Part shown: positions 1 through 10,149 of the stretch, piece after piece
Position numbering within the stretch: the stretch's first letter is position 1
Layout: every line of letters begins with the position of its first letter
Assembly (NCBI GenBank): GCA_024304875.1
Contig: JAMWZF010000037.1
Span: 1 to 14,657 of the forward strand
Direction of reading: 5' to 3'
Length of the DNA: 14,657 nucleotides
Origin: Paracoccaceae bacterium
GTDB lineage: Bacteria > Pseudomonadota > Alphaproteobacteria > Rhodobacterales > Rhodobacteraceae
Notes under the pieces: model-generated
Database searches by the model: none
What the model was told of the DNA's origin: nothing
Seen by the model: the letters and a program-made list of their open reading frames with translations, nothing else
Position numbers and translations under genes: made by a program

Positions 1-57
1 CATTGTTCAACGCGGCTCTGACAGCGTCCTGACGGACGGGATCGTTGGAGACGGCGC

Positions 58-1536
58 GTGAAGGACGAGGCGGGACGCAGGCGCGAGACCTGGCACCTCG
101 GCGTGGCCGGGGACTTTCCCGCGTCCGATCTCGCCATAGAGATCATGAACATCATGGAGCAGGGGATCCTCGTCTGGAACGCCGAGGGTGTCTGCGAATT
201 GCACAACACCCGCGTCTTCGAGGTGCTCGAGCTGAAACCCGGCGACCTGACGATCGGGACCGAGCGGCTGGATTTCCGCAACCGCGCCATCCAGCGGGGC
301 GAGATGCGGGAGGAGGACCGCATCCGCTCGGAGGAACGCATCGCCGCCAACCTGCCCTACGCCTTCGACCGGCACCTGCCCTCCGGCCGGGTTGTCTTCA
401 CCTCCGGCCGGCCCGCCCGGAACGGCGCCTACGTCGTGACCTTCACCGACGTGACCGAGGCCCGGCAGGCCCAGCACGAACTGGAAGCCGCCATCGCCAA
501 GTCCGAGGCGGCGGAGGCCAAGGCCCGCGAGATCCTGACCAGCGAGCGCGCCCGCCAGGACGAGGCGCAGAAGCTGGCGAGCCTCGACGAATGGCTGCAA
601 TCGTGCAAATCGCTGTCCGAGCTCTTCATGATCGTGCAGACCTTCATGGCCCGGATGCTGCCGGGCTCGTCCGGCGAGCTTTATACCTATTCCACCTCGC
701 GCGACGTTCTCGACGGCGTCTGCCACTGGAATTCGCCCGGCCTGCACCGACACATCCTCGCCGACACCTGCTGGTCGCTCCGCCGCGGCCGCGCCTACGA
801 ATACGACCCCGACGGGCTCTGCTTCCCCTGCGACCACGCCCAGGGGGCCGAGGACGAATACATCTGCGTGCCGATCCTTGCCCACGGGGATACCGTGGGC
901 CTGATGCATGTCGTCTTCGCCGGGCAGGGCGAGGGGCTTGCCTCGATGGACCGCAACGGGCAGTTCGCCCGCCGCTGCGCCGAGCACATCTCCATGGCCA
1001 TCGCCAACGTCAAGCTGCGGGACGAACTGCGCGACCAGTCGATCCGCGATCCGCTGACCGGCCTGTACAACCGCCGCTACTTCATGGATGCCCTGACGCG
1101 CGAACTCGGCCTCTCGGACCGCAAGGGCACCGGCTTCGGCCTCATCTCCTTCGACGTCGACACCTTCAAGTGGTTCAACGACACCCACGGCCACGAAGCC
1201 GGGGACGAGGTACTGCGGCACATCGCCGACCGCCTGCGCACCATTCTCGCGGAAGACGAGGTGCCCTGCCGTGTCGGCGGCGAGGAGTTCGCCGTGCTGG
1301 TTCCGGAGGGCGATCTCGACGCCACCGAAGCCTTGGCCGACCGTTTGCGCAACGAGGTGGAGGCAACCGAGGTGGTCTATCTCGGCTCACGCCTGCCGCG
1401 CGTCACGATCTCGTGCGGCGTCGGGGCCTACCCTGTCACCGCCGGCACCCCCGAGCAGCTGCTGCGTGCCACCGACGCCGCCCTCTACCAGGCCAAGGAG
1501 AATGGCCGGAACCGCGTGGTCCGCGCAGAGCGATAG
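58..1536 (+). CDS. PAS/GAF-domain diguanylate cyclase (GGDEF protein)
   Basis: Predicted soluble sensor enzyme of 492 residues that would make cyclic-di-GMP from two GTP. Residues about 25-132 form a PAS-like domain ending in a typical FTDVTE linker. Residues about 133-180 are charged, Ala/Glu-rich and probably coiled coil. About 180-320 is a GAF-like domain containing CWSLRRGR and a CFPCDH cluster. The cyclase domain runs from DPLTGLYNRR (331-340) through FDVDTFKWFND to an intact GGEEF (407-411), so catalysis is expected. The usual inhibitory RxxD site nine to six residues before GGEEF reads AEDE (398-401), so product feedback through that site is unlikely. There is no EAL domain, signal peptide or membrane segment. 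The GTG start follows GGAG at 47-50 with good spacing, and an in-frame stop at 19-21 limits any extension. An ATG at codon 30 is an alternative, but it would cut into the PAS domain. Confidence 0.9.
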   Translation: MKDEAGRRRETWHLGVAGDFPASDLAIEIMNIMEQGILVWNAEGVCELHNTRVFEVLELKPGDLTIGTERLDFRNRAIQRGEMREEDRIRSEERIAANLPYAFDRHLPSGRVVFTSGRPARNGAYVVTFTDVTEARQAQHELEAAIAKSEAAEAKAREILTSERARQDEAQKLASLDEWLQSCKSLSELFMIVQTFMARMLPGSSGELYTYSTSRDVLDGVCHWNSPGLHRHILADTCWSLRRGRAYEYDPDGLCFPCDHAQGAEDEYICVPILAHGDTVGLMHVVFAGQGEGLASMDRNGQFARRCAEHISMAIANVKLRDELRDQSIRDPLTGLYNRRYFMDALTRELGLSDRKGTGFGLISFDVDTFKWFNDTHGHEAGDEVLRHIADRLRTILAEDEVPCRVGGEEFAVLVPEGDLDATEALADRLRNEVEATEVVYLGSRLPRVTISCGVGAYPVTAGTPEQLLRATDAALYQAKENGRNRVVRAER

Positions 1537-1673
1537 GGCGGGCCGTCTTGCACGCGACGGATGGCCGAGTTGCAGCGCCGCCCGGTGACATCCCGATCCG
1601 AAATGGTTTAACGTCAAACCAATTCCGCCCCGGCCCGCCTGGCCGGCGGCGCAGAACCACCAGGAGGAGACCC
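1537..1673. promoter_or_regulatory. Operator-like palindrome upstream of lpdA
   Basis: The gap between the cyclase gene and lpdA contains GGTTTAACGTCAAACC at 1605-1620. This is a palindrome with one mismatched pair and a central CG step. The symmetry extends outward to 1601-1624 with one more mismatch. Its end lies 53 bases before the lpdA start, a typical operator position. A CG-centred palindrome of this length resembles LacI-family operators in general; the regulator is not identified. I see no convincing sigma-70 promoter or terminator in the gap. Confidence 0.45.
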
Positions 1674-3071
1674 ATGGCGGCACAAAGCTACGACCTCATC
1701 GTGATCGGCGCCGGCCCCGGCGGATACGTCGCCGCGATCCGCGCGGCGCAACTCGGCCTGAAGGTCGTCTGCATCGAGCGCGAGAACCTCGGCGGCATCT
1801 GCCTCAACTGGGGCTGCATCCCGACCAAGGCGCTGCTGCGCTCCTCCGAGGTTTTCCACCTGATGCACCGGGCCAAGGAATTCGGCCTGAGCGTCGAGAA
1901 GCCGGGATACGACCTCGATGCCGTCGTCAAGCGCTCCCGCGGGGTCGCCGCCCAGATGGAGGGCGGCATCAAGCACCTGTTCAAGAAGAACAAGGTCACC
2001 TCGATCATGGGCGAGGCCAGGCTGGCCGGGAAGGGCAGGGTCTCGGTCAAGACCGACAAGGGCACCGAGGAACTGACGGCCAAGAACATCGTCGTCGCCA
2101 CCGGCGCCCGCGCCCGCGAACTGCCGGGCCTCGAGGCCGACGGCGACCTGGTCTGGACCTACCGCCACGCGCTGCAGCCGAAGCGGATGCCGAAGAAGCT
2201 CCTCGTCATCGGTTCGGGCGCCATCGGCATCGAATTCGCCAGCTTCTACAACACCCTCGGCGCCGAGACGACCGTGGTCGAGGTGATGGACCGCGTCCTG
2301 CCCGTCGAGGACGAGGAGATCAGCGCCCACGCCAGGAAGCAGTTCGTCAAGCAGGGCATGACGATCATGGAAAAGGCGATGGTCAAGAAGCTGGACCGCG
2401 CGAAAGGCAAGGTCACCGCCCACATCGAGGTCGGCGGCAAGGTCGAGACCCACGACTTCGACACCGTGATCTCGGCCGTCGGCATCGTCGGCAACGTGGA
2501 GGGCCTCGGCCTCGAGGAGGCGGGCGTGAAGATCGACCGCACCCATGTCGTCACGGACGAATACTGCCGCACAGGTGTCGAGGGCCTCTATGCCATCGGT
2601 GACATCGCCGGTGCCCCCTGGCTGGCCCACAAGGCGTCCCACGAGGGCGTCATGGTGGCCGAGCTGATCGCGGGCAAGAACGACGTCCACCCGATCAAGC
2701 CGAACTCCATCGCCGGCTGCACCTACTGCCATCCGCAGGTCGCCTCGGTCGGCCTGACCGAGGCCAAGGCCAAGGAGGCCGGCTACGAGATCAAGGTCGG
2801 CAAGTTCCCCTTCATCGGCAACGGCAAGGCGGTCGCCCTTGGCGAACCGGAGGGGATGGTCAAGACGATCTTCGACGCCAAGACCGGCGAGCTTCTGGGC
2901 GCCCACATGGTCGGCGCGGAAGTGACCGAGCTGATCCAGGGCTACGTCGTCGGCCGCCAGCTGGAGACCACGGAAGAGGACCTGATGGAGACCGTGTTCC
3001 CGCACCCGACCCTGTCCGAGATGATGCACGAAAGCGTCCTGTCGGCCTACGGACGGGCGATCCACTTCTGA
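1674..3071 (+). CDS. lpdA: Dihydrolipoyl dehydrogenase (E3)
   Basis: FAD flavoprotein of 465 residues that reoxidises dihydrolipoamide with NAD+ as the E3 component of 2-oxo acid dehydrogenase complexes or the glycine cleavage system, in the cytoplasm. The N-terminal FAD motif GAGPGGYVAA is followed by the redox disulfide motif CLNWGC (C43 and C48). The NAD-binding motif GSGAIGIEF lies mid-protein, a second FAD contact is AIGDIAGAP, and the catalytic His-Glu pair sits in HPTLSE (H444, E449) near the C-terminus. Length matches the family and there is no fused lipoyl domain. The ATG follows AGGAGG at 1662-1667 with ideal spacing. No E1 or E2 genes lie in the window, so which complex it serves cannot be decided here. 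A palindrome at 1605-1620 may control it. It is convergent with the VWA gene downstream. Confidence 0.96.
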   Translation: MAAQSYDLIVIGAGPGGYVAAIRAAQLGLKVVCIERENLGGICLNWGCIPTKALLRSSEVFHLMHRAKEFGLSVEKPGYDLDAVVKRSRGVAAQMEGGIKHLFKKNKVTSIMGEARLAGKGRVSVKTDKGTEELTAKNIVVATGARARELPGLEADGDLVWTYRHALQPKRMPKKLLVIGSGAIGIEFASFYNTLGAETTVVEVMDRVLPVEDEEISAHARKQFVKQGMTIMEKAMVKKLDRAKGKVTAHIEVGGKVETHDFDTVISAVGIVGNVEGLGLEEAGVKIDRTHVVTDEYCRTGVEGLYAIGDIAGAPWLAHKASHEGVMVAELIAGKNDVHPIKPNSIAGCTYCHPQVASVGLTEAKAKEAGYEIKVGKFPFIGNGKAVALGEPEGMVKTIFDAKTGELLGAHMVGAEVTELIQGYVVGRQLETTEEDLMETVFPHPTLSEMMHESVLSAYGRAIHF

Positions 3072-3100
3072 CGCCGCGCCTGGCCCCTGCGGCCGGGACA

Positions 3101-3200
3101 TGCGTTTGATTGCCAGAGTGAAGGAGGGGGCGGTGCGCGCCGGCCGGTCGCCCCTGCGCTCCGGCTCCTGCTTCATTCTGGCCAGAAAACGCACCTGCGG
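3101..3200. repeat. Inverted pair of a short repeat between convergent genes
   Basis: Two copies of a roughly 30-base element face each other. The left copy (3101-3128, plus strand) begins TGCGTTT, then GCCAGAGTGAAG, then a G-rich tail. The right copy (about 3163-3193) is its inverse, with CTTCATTCTGGC followed by AAAACGCA. The 12-base arms pair with a single G-T wobble and the outer 7-base arms pair perfectly, separated by a 4/4 internal loop. About 40 bases of GC-rich sequence lie between the copies, including GGGGGCG facing CGCCCC. Each copy starts about 30 bases after the stop codon of the adjacent gene (lpdA on the left, the VWA gene on the right) and reads in that gene's direction. The structure could fold at both transcript ends and act as a two-way terminator or RNA-end stabiliser, but there is no T tract. 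A third copy is at 14571-14604. Confidence 0.7.
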
Positions 3201-3229
3201 AACCGCGGGGCCGGGCGCGACGTCTGCCC

Positions 3230-5938
3230 CTACTCCAAGGTGATCGGCACCTCGGCAAGCACCGTCCGGTCCTGGTCGAGAAAGTACCTGATCACGTAGT
3301 CCCCCGGCGTCTCGGGCAGGGTGAGGTCCGCCGGGCTGCCGGCCTCGGTGTAGGCGTAGCTCTGCCACTGGTCCGAGGACGTGCCCCCGACCGGCCCGAT
3401 GCCGATGTAGTCGCCATCGTAATCCGGCCCGGTCCAGTCGACGCCGATGGTGGACCCGGCCACGGCTCTTGCCGGGGCGCTGAGCGTGGCCTCGGCGGCG
3501 CTGACCGCGATCGGCGCCGTGGCGAGGGCCGAGCGGTCCTGCCGCACGAAATAGGTGATCACGTAGTCGCCCGGTCCGGTCGGCACGAGAAGCTCGAGCG
3601 GCGAGCCCTCGCGGGTGTAGGCGAAGTTTGTCCAGGCCTCGGACCCTTCCGCACCCGCGGGTCCGATGCCGATGTAGTCGTCGTCGTAGTCCGGGCCGGT
3701 CCACTCGACCGTGATGGTCGACCCGGCCACGGCTTCGGCGGGGGCGGTGATGCTGCCGGCGAGGTCCGTGACGCTGATCGGGACCTGCGCCAGCGGCCTG
3801 CGATCCTGACGGGCGAAGTAGGTGATGACGTAATCGCCTGCCTCGGCCGGGACGGTCAGGGGCAGGGGACTGCCCTCGCGCGTGTAGGTGAAGTTCTGCC
3901 AGAGCTCCGAACCCTCGCCCTCCGCGGGGCCGATGCCGATGTAGTCGTCCTCGTAGTCGGGCCCGGTCCAGGCCACCTCGATCTCGGACCCGGCGACGGC
4001 GCTATCGGGCGCGGTCAGGGAGGCCGTCGGCATCGTCAGGCTGATCGTCGCCTGCGCCAGCGGCTCGCGGTCCTGCCGCAGGAAATAGGTGATGACGTGC
4101 TCGCCCTCTCCCATCGGCATCCGCAGGGTCAGGGGGCTGCCGTCGCGGGTATAGGTGAACTGGTTCCAGAGCTCCGACCCCTCGCCCTCCGCAGGGCCGA
4201 CGCCGATGTAATCGTCGTCGTAGCCGGGCCCGGTCCAGGCGACCTCGATGTCGGCGCCGGCCATGGCCTCGGCAGGGGCGGTGATGCTGGCGAGGACCTC
4301 GGTCACACTGATCGGAACCGTGGCCAGGGCCGTGCGCTCCTGGTCCATGAAGTAGGTGATCTCGTAGTCGCCGGGCGTGCTGGGCATGGTCAGCGCCCCG
4401 GGGGTGCCGACCTCGGTGTAGAAGTAGCTGTCCCATCCCGGCTCGCCCGCCGGGTGGACGCCGACGTAATCGCCTGCGTAGTCTGGGCCGGTCCAGCCCA
4501 CCTCGACGACCGAGCCTACGGCGGCGGTGTCCGGCGCCGTGAGGGTCGCCGTGACCGGTGTGACCTCGATCGGCAGCGTGGCGATGACCTCGCCGGTGGC
4601 GTCGTCGACGTAGCCGATTTCGAAAGGGCCGGGCCGGGGCGGCATCAGAAGCTGAACGGGGTTGCCGTCGGCGGTGTAGGCATAGGTGCTGCGCGAGTCG
4701 TCCGCGGGGTCGAAGACGGCGATGAAGTCGCCCTCGGCGCCGGGGCCGTCCCAACCGACCTCGACCGTGGAGCCCATGGCCGCGCTGTCCGGCGCGGTCA
4801 GGACGGCGGTGGGCAGCGGGGCCTCGAAGACGACAACGACGGTGCGGTCGCCTTGGGTTTCGGTGAACTGCACGGTCTGGGAGGTTTCCTGAACCGTCCA
4901 GTAGGCGGTCACCTCGTAGGCGCCGGGAGCGGCTTCCTCGGTCACCGGGTTGCCGGTGGCCTCGGCCTCGCCCTCGGTGCCGGAGAGGGTCCAGATCACC
5001 GGGTCGGTGATGATCTCGCCGTCTTCCGAGCCGATCCGGGCCTCGAAGGTGAAGTCGAGGGCGGGCAGGGGAAAGACGACCTCGACCCGCTGGGTGCCGG
5101 CCTGGGCGGACTCGGGCACGGTGAAGGCGGCGCTGGCCTCGGTGTTGTCGGTGGTACGGGTGCCGCTCACCTCGTAGCCGCCAGCCATCAGGTCGAGGGT
5201 GTAGCCGGGGCCGGTCCCGGTCTCCCCGCTGGCGAGCGTCCAGTCGACGGGGTCGGCGATCTCGGCCCCGCCGGGGGCGGTCACGGCGACGAGTTCGACG
5301 GTCTGGGCGACCGGCTCGGGGTCGGCCATGGCGGTTGTCATCGCCTGGGACAGCTCGTCGGCGTTGGCGGCGGTCAGGAAGGTGCCGCCGGTCTCTTCGG
5401 CGAGGCACTGCATCTGGGCCAGCGCCTCGGGGTCGGTCACGTCGAAGCCGATGACATGGGCGGTGAAGTCCGCGCCGGCCTGTTCCAGCGCGCGGGCGGC
5501 AGCGCAGGGGTCGGGGTTGCAGGTTTCGATCCCGTCCGAGACGAGGATGACGGTCGCGGGGGCGTCGGTGTAGCCGAGCGCCTCGGCCGCGGCGATGACC
5601 GCATCGGTCATCGGGGTGCGCCCGCGCGGGTTGATGCCGTTCACCGCCTGCCGGATCGGGTCCAGCGTGCCGGGGCCGGGGGCGACCACGGTCTCGATAT
5701 CGGTGCAGTCGCCCTCGGTCCGGTGGCCGTAGACCGTGAGGCCGAGGTTCTGCTCCGCCGGGAAGTCGTCGAGGATGCCGCCGACCACGTCGCGGGCGAT
5801 GACGATCTTGTTCACCCCGTCGATCTGCCCCCACATCGAGCCCGACCCGTCGAGGACGAGGATGGTATTCGGCCGCTCCTGGGCGGCGGCGAGCATGGGC
5901 AGAAGGCAGGACAGCAGGATAACGGCAAGACGGCGCAT
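3230..5938 (-). CDS. Secreted VWA-domain protein with tandem Ig-like repeats
   Basis: Predicted exported protein of 902 residues with a Sec signal peptide (about 1-19, ending LAAAQ). A von Willebrand factor A domain (about 22-205) has an intact metal-ion-dependent adhesion site: DGSGS (D30, S32, S34), T108 and SDGIE (D135). Two related beta-rich units follow (about 212-292 and 294-375, each with a DPVxWTL core). Then come six tandem Ig-like repeats of 84-87 residues (378-461, 464-547, 550-636, 639-725, 728-813, 817-902). These centre on WTGPDYxxDYIGIGP and end in GDYVITYFxRQDR. The last four are most alike. The chain stops right after repeat six with no anchor. VWA domains usually bind proteins through a metal ion, so adhesion or a periplasmic binding role is plausible; the substrate is unknown. 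The ATG at 5938 follows GGGGGA with 6-base spacing and starts the signal peptide. It is divergent from uvrA. Confidence 0.88.
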   Translation of the reverse strand: MRRLAVILLSCLLPMLAAAQERPNTILVLDGSGSMWGQIDGVNKIVIARDVVGGILDDFPAEQNLGLTVYGHRTEGDCTDIETVVAPGPGTLDPIRQAVNGINPRGRTPMTDAVIAAAEALGYTDAPATVILVSDGIETCNPDPCAAARALEQAGADFTAHVIGFDVTDPEALAQMQCLAEETGGTFLTAANADELSQAMTTAMADPEPVAQTVELVAVTAPGGAEIADPVDWTLASGETGTGPGYTLDLMAGGYEVSGTRTTDNTEASAAFTVPESAQAGTQRVEVVFPLPALDFTFEARIGSEDGEIITDPVIWTLSGTEGEAEATGNPVTEEAAPGAYEVTAYWTVQETSQTVQFTETQGDRTVVVVFEAPLPTAVLTAPDSAAMGSTVEVGWDGPGAEGDFIAVFDPADDSRSTYAYTADGNPVQLLMPPRPGPFEIGYVDDATGEVIATLPIEVTPVTATLTAPDTAAVGSVVEVGWTGPDYAGDYVGVHPAGEPGWDSYFYTEVGTPGALTMPSTPGDYEITYFMDQERTALATVPISVTEVLASITAPAEAMAGADIEVAWTGPGYDDDYIGVGPAEGEGSELWNQFTYTRDGSPLTLRMPMGEGEHVITYFLRQDREPLAQATISLTMPTASLTAPDSAVAGSEIEVAWTGPDYEDDYIGIGPAEGEGSELWQNFTYTREGSPLPLTVPAEAGDYVITYFARQDRRPLAQVPISVTDLAGSITAPAEAVAGSTITVEWTGPDYDDDYIGIGPAGAEGSEAWTNFAYTREGSPLELLVPTGPGDYVITYFVRQDRSALATAPIAVSAAEATLSAPARAVAGSTIGVDWTGPDYDGDYIGIGPVGGTSSDQWQSYAYTEAGSPADLTLPETPGDYVIRYFLDQDRTVLAEVPITLE
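3233..4807 (-). repeat. Six tandem Ig-like coding repeats of about 260 bases
   Basis: In-frame repeats within the VWA gene, each 84-87 codons and covering protein residues 378-902. The signature WTGPDYxxDYIGIGP recurs in repeats 4 to 6, and repeats 2 and 3 are close variants. Repeat 1 is most diverged (WDGPGAEGDFIAVF). Repeats 3 and 4 share the stretch GPAEGEGSELW, which suggests recent duplication. The array could change copy number by recombination between strains. Confidence 0.85.
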
Positions 5939-6015
5939 GGAAATTCCCCCGGGAATGCGGTCGCGGCAATGACGCGAGGGAACCACGGAAACCCCCGCCG
6001 TGCCAAGTGCTTGCG

Positions 6016-6035
6016 AGGTCCGGTTTTCCGGACCT
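6016..6035. other. Perfect 8-bp hairpin in the vwa-uvrA divergent region
   Basis: AGGTCCGG and CCGGACCT are perfect inverted arms around a TTTT loop. The element lies 17 bases left of the SOS box and 77 bases upstream of the VWA start. It could be an operator for the VWA gene or a structure in its 5' leader. It is not a terminator for any visible gene, because neither flanking gene ends here. Confidence 0.5.
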
Positions 6036-6043
6036 GTCAGGAG

Positions 6044-6072
6044 TTGCCTCTGTTCACCAAATGTTCACTATT
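6044..6072 (+). promoter_or_regulatory. uvrA promoter with LexA (SOS) box in the spacer
   Basis: GTTCACCAAATGTTC at 6052-6066 is an exact GTTC-N7-GTTC, the direct-repeat LexA site known from Rhodobacter and other alphaproteobacteria. It sits between a possible -35 element TTGCCT (6044-6049) and a possible -10 ACTATT (6067-6072), 17 bases apart. Bound LexA would therefore block polymerase. uvrA is a classic SOS target, which supports the call. The promoter hexamers are inferred and less certain than the box. The box is 114 bases from the VWA start, so an effect on that gene is possible but unproven. Confidence 0.85.
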
Positions 6073-6136
6073 TAGGCTTGGAGACTCGGAGGAACCGCCC
6101 TAGATGTGGCTATTGTCCGATCCGGGGGGCACGAGC

Positions 6137-9007
<2,871 letters not shown>

Positions 9008-9010
9008 GCA

Positions 9011-9049
9011 AGAAAAAGGCCCGCCGTCCGAGGACAGCGGGCCGTCTTT
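9011..9049. terminator. Terminator between convergent uvrA and the Gly/Asn-rich gene
   Basis: GGCCCGC (9018-9024) pairs perfectly with GCGGGCC (9037-9043). The stem continues inside, after one mismatch, as GTCC with GGAC around a two-base loop. The right flank has GTCTTTC, serving uvrA. The left flank is AGAAAAAGG, which reads as a T tract on the minus strand. It therefore probably works in both directions, starting 3 bases after the uvrA stop. Confidence 0.88.
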
Positions 9050-9062
9050 CGCTTCTGGCCGA

Positions 9063-9920
9063 TCAGACGCCGCCGATGATCTGCAACAGCGCCAGGGCGC
9101 CGGCGACGTCCTCGTCCACCTCGAGAAGCTGACCGTTCACCACCGTGTAGGTGTTGCCGTCCGCAGGCGCCGGCAGGCCGTAGATCGTGGCGAGGTCCTC
9201 GGGCGTCAGCACGAGGTCCGGCACGATTCCCTGGTCGCCGATCCCGACCGGCGTTCCGAGGGACAGGACCTGGTCGAGCAGATTGGCGCGCTCGGCGTCC
9301 ACCAGCACGGGCTGGCCGTCGATAAGGTAATAGCGCGACCCGTCGGGCGCGGGGTCGAGGCCGTAGAGCGCGGCGACCTCGTCTGAGGTGAGGTAGACGA
9401 TGTCGGCCACCTCCTCCTCGCCGCCGGGGATGTCGATCCCGTCGAAGTAGTCGTCCAGGACGGCCTGGTAGTCGTCATCGCCAAGACCGAGCCATTGCTG
9501 CGTCGTCACGCCCTGCCGGGCGAGGCCCGGAGGCACGCAGGGCGGGTCCTTGCGGGCGAGGCCCGGCGGGCAATTGAACGGGTTGGTGGCTGTGCCCTCG
9601 TCGGCCATCACGACGACGTCGCCGCCGATCACGCGAACGCCGCGGATGCCTTCCCCGGCAAAGAGGACCTCGGCATCGGCATTGGCAGTGCCACGCTCCT
9701 GCTGGCGCGCCTGTCCCGGCGGAGTGAAGTCGCGGACGTTGCCGTTGCCATTGCCGTTGCCCCGGTTGCCATTTCCGTTGCCGTTGCCGTTGCCGTTGCC
9801 ACCGGCGTTGGCATGGGCCGGCGGGCCATTGCCCTTGCCATTTCCATTCCCGTTGCCCTGCGCCGCGACATCGGCCGCAGCGAGGGACAGGCAGGCGAGG
9901 AGGGGGACGATCAGTTTCAT
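9063..9920 (-). CDS. Secreted Gly/Asn-rich protein of unknown function
   Basis: Hypothetical exported protein of 285 residues. A signal peptide (1-20, ending DVAAQ) is followed by a disordered Gly-Asn tract (about 21-61) interrupted by PPAHANAG. Residues 117-136 repeat CPPGLARKDPP and CVPPGLARQG, a Cys-containing motif that I recall from other alphaproteobacterial envelope proteins. The C-terminal half holds two related units: LTSDEVAALYGLDPAPDG with YYLIDGQPVLVD (177-208), and LTPEDLATIYGLPAPADG with YTVVNGQLLEVD (238-269). The second unit resembles small DUF1236/RcnB-like repeats in which a short strand reads Y-x-V-x-x-G-x-x-x-x-V-D; this is only a resemblance. The ATG at 9920 starts the signal peptide and follows GGAGA with good spacing. 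It appears monocistronic, ending at a shared terminator with uvrA. An envelope or periplasmic location is inferred. Confidence 0.8.
   Translation of the reverse strand: MKLIVPLLACLSLAAADVAAQGNGNGNGKGNGPPAHANAGGNGNGNGNGNGNRGNGNGNGNVRDFTPPGQARQQERGTANADAEVLFAGEGIRGVRVIGGDVVVMADEGTATNPFNCPPGLARKDPPCVPPGLARQGVTTQQWLGLGDDDYQAVLDDYFDGIDIPGGEEEVADIVYLTSDEVAALYGLDPAPDGSRYYLIDGQPVLVDAERANLLDQVLSLGTPVGIGDQGIVPDLVLTPEDLATIYGLPAPADGNTYTVVNGQLLEVDEDVAGALALLQIIGGV
9738..9860 (-). repeat. GGCAAC-type hexanucleotide tract encoding Gly-Asn repeats
   Basis: On the plus strand the tract is built of TTGCCG and TTGCCA units. The longest pure run is at about 9776-9800, and the tract is interrupted by a few non-repeat codons. 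It encodes residues 21-61 of the Gly/Asn-rich protein. Gains or losses of six bases keep the frame, so the length can drift without destroying the gene. Confidence 0.8.
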
Positions 9921-10149
9921 GTCGGTCTCCGTCAATTCGAGAGATTGCGCTGAGAGGTAGGACAGAGCGCGGCAGGGACGATCCGGGCGGCAAAGTTCCG
10001 CCCGCCGAAGCCGCCGGGATGCGATGGATTCGCAACGCTTCGAATGCGCCGGAAATTATTTTGGCCAAAGCGAAATTCCCGCTTGCACGACTCGGGGTTT
10101 GGCCCCACATGGCGCGTATTGACGCCAACGCACGCGCCTCTGGCCCCGA
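9921..10149. promoter_or_regulatory. Divergent promoter region between the Gly/Asn-rich gene and the decarboxylase
   Basis: This stretch has no gene. GGGCGG (9985-9990) and CCGCCC (9998-10003) form a perfect 6-bp hairpin about 65 bases before the minus-strand start, probably in its 5' leader. An imperfect palindrome spans 10051-10079 around TTTGGCCAAA (10060-10069) and is AT-rich against its surroundings, so it is a candidate operator or promoter core. TTGACG at 10119-10124 could be a -35 for the decarboxylase; no good -10 is visible. Exact promoters cannot be fixed by eye. Confidence 0.45.

Noticed and set aside
45..3071. One long plus-strand open frame running through the cyclase gene and lpdA, as if a fusion protein
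   Set aside because: Before 1674 this frame gives Arg/Pro/His-rich sequence without domains, while the cyclase domains read in another frame. The lpdA start has its own strong ribosome site, so the join is a GC-rich artefact.
3077..3096. CTGGCC/GGCCGG hairpin just after lpdA considered as its terminator
   Set aside because: The 6-bp stem has a wobble pair and no T tract follows; the larger inverted repeat at 3101-3200 is a better candidate for the transcript end.
5939..5986. Earlier ATG for the VWA gene, adding 16 residues before the signal peptide
   Set aside because: A charged extension would spoil a normal Sec signal peptide; the ATG at 5938 has a GGGGGA site at proper spacing.
4097..6103. 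668-codon plus-strand open frame opposite the VWA gene
   Set aside because: The protein is low-complexity Gly/Val/Arg with no domain, and the minus frame encodes a clear signal peptide, VWA domain and repeats. High GC leaves few stops on the other strand.
6104..6136. Earlier ATG for uvrA at 6104
   Set aside because: The extra 11 residues are not typical of UvrA, and the ATG at 6137 has a better ribosome site and the family's usual N-terminus.
9738..9860. Hexanucleotide tract considered as a CRISPR or non-coding repeat array
   Set aside because: Units are six bases with no spacers, and they encode Gly-Asn in frame within a gene.
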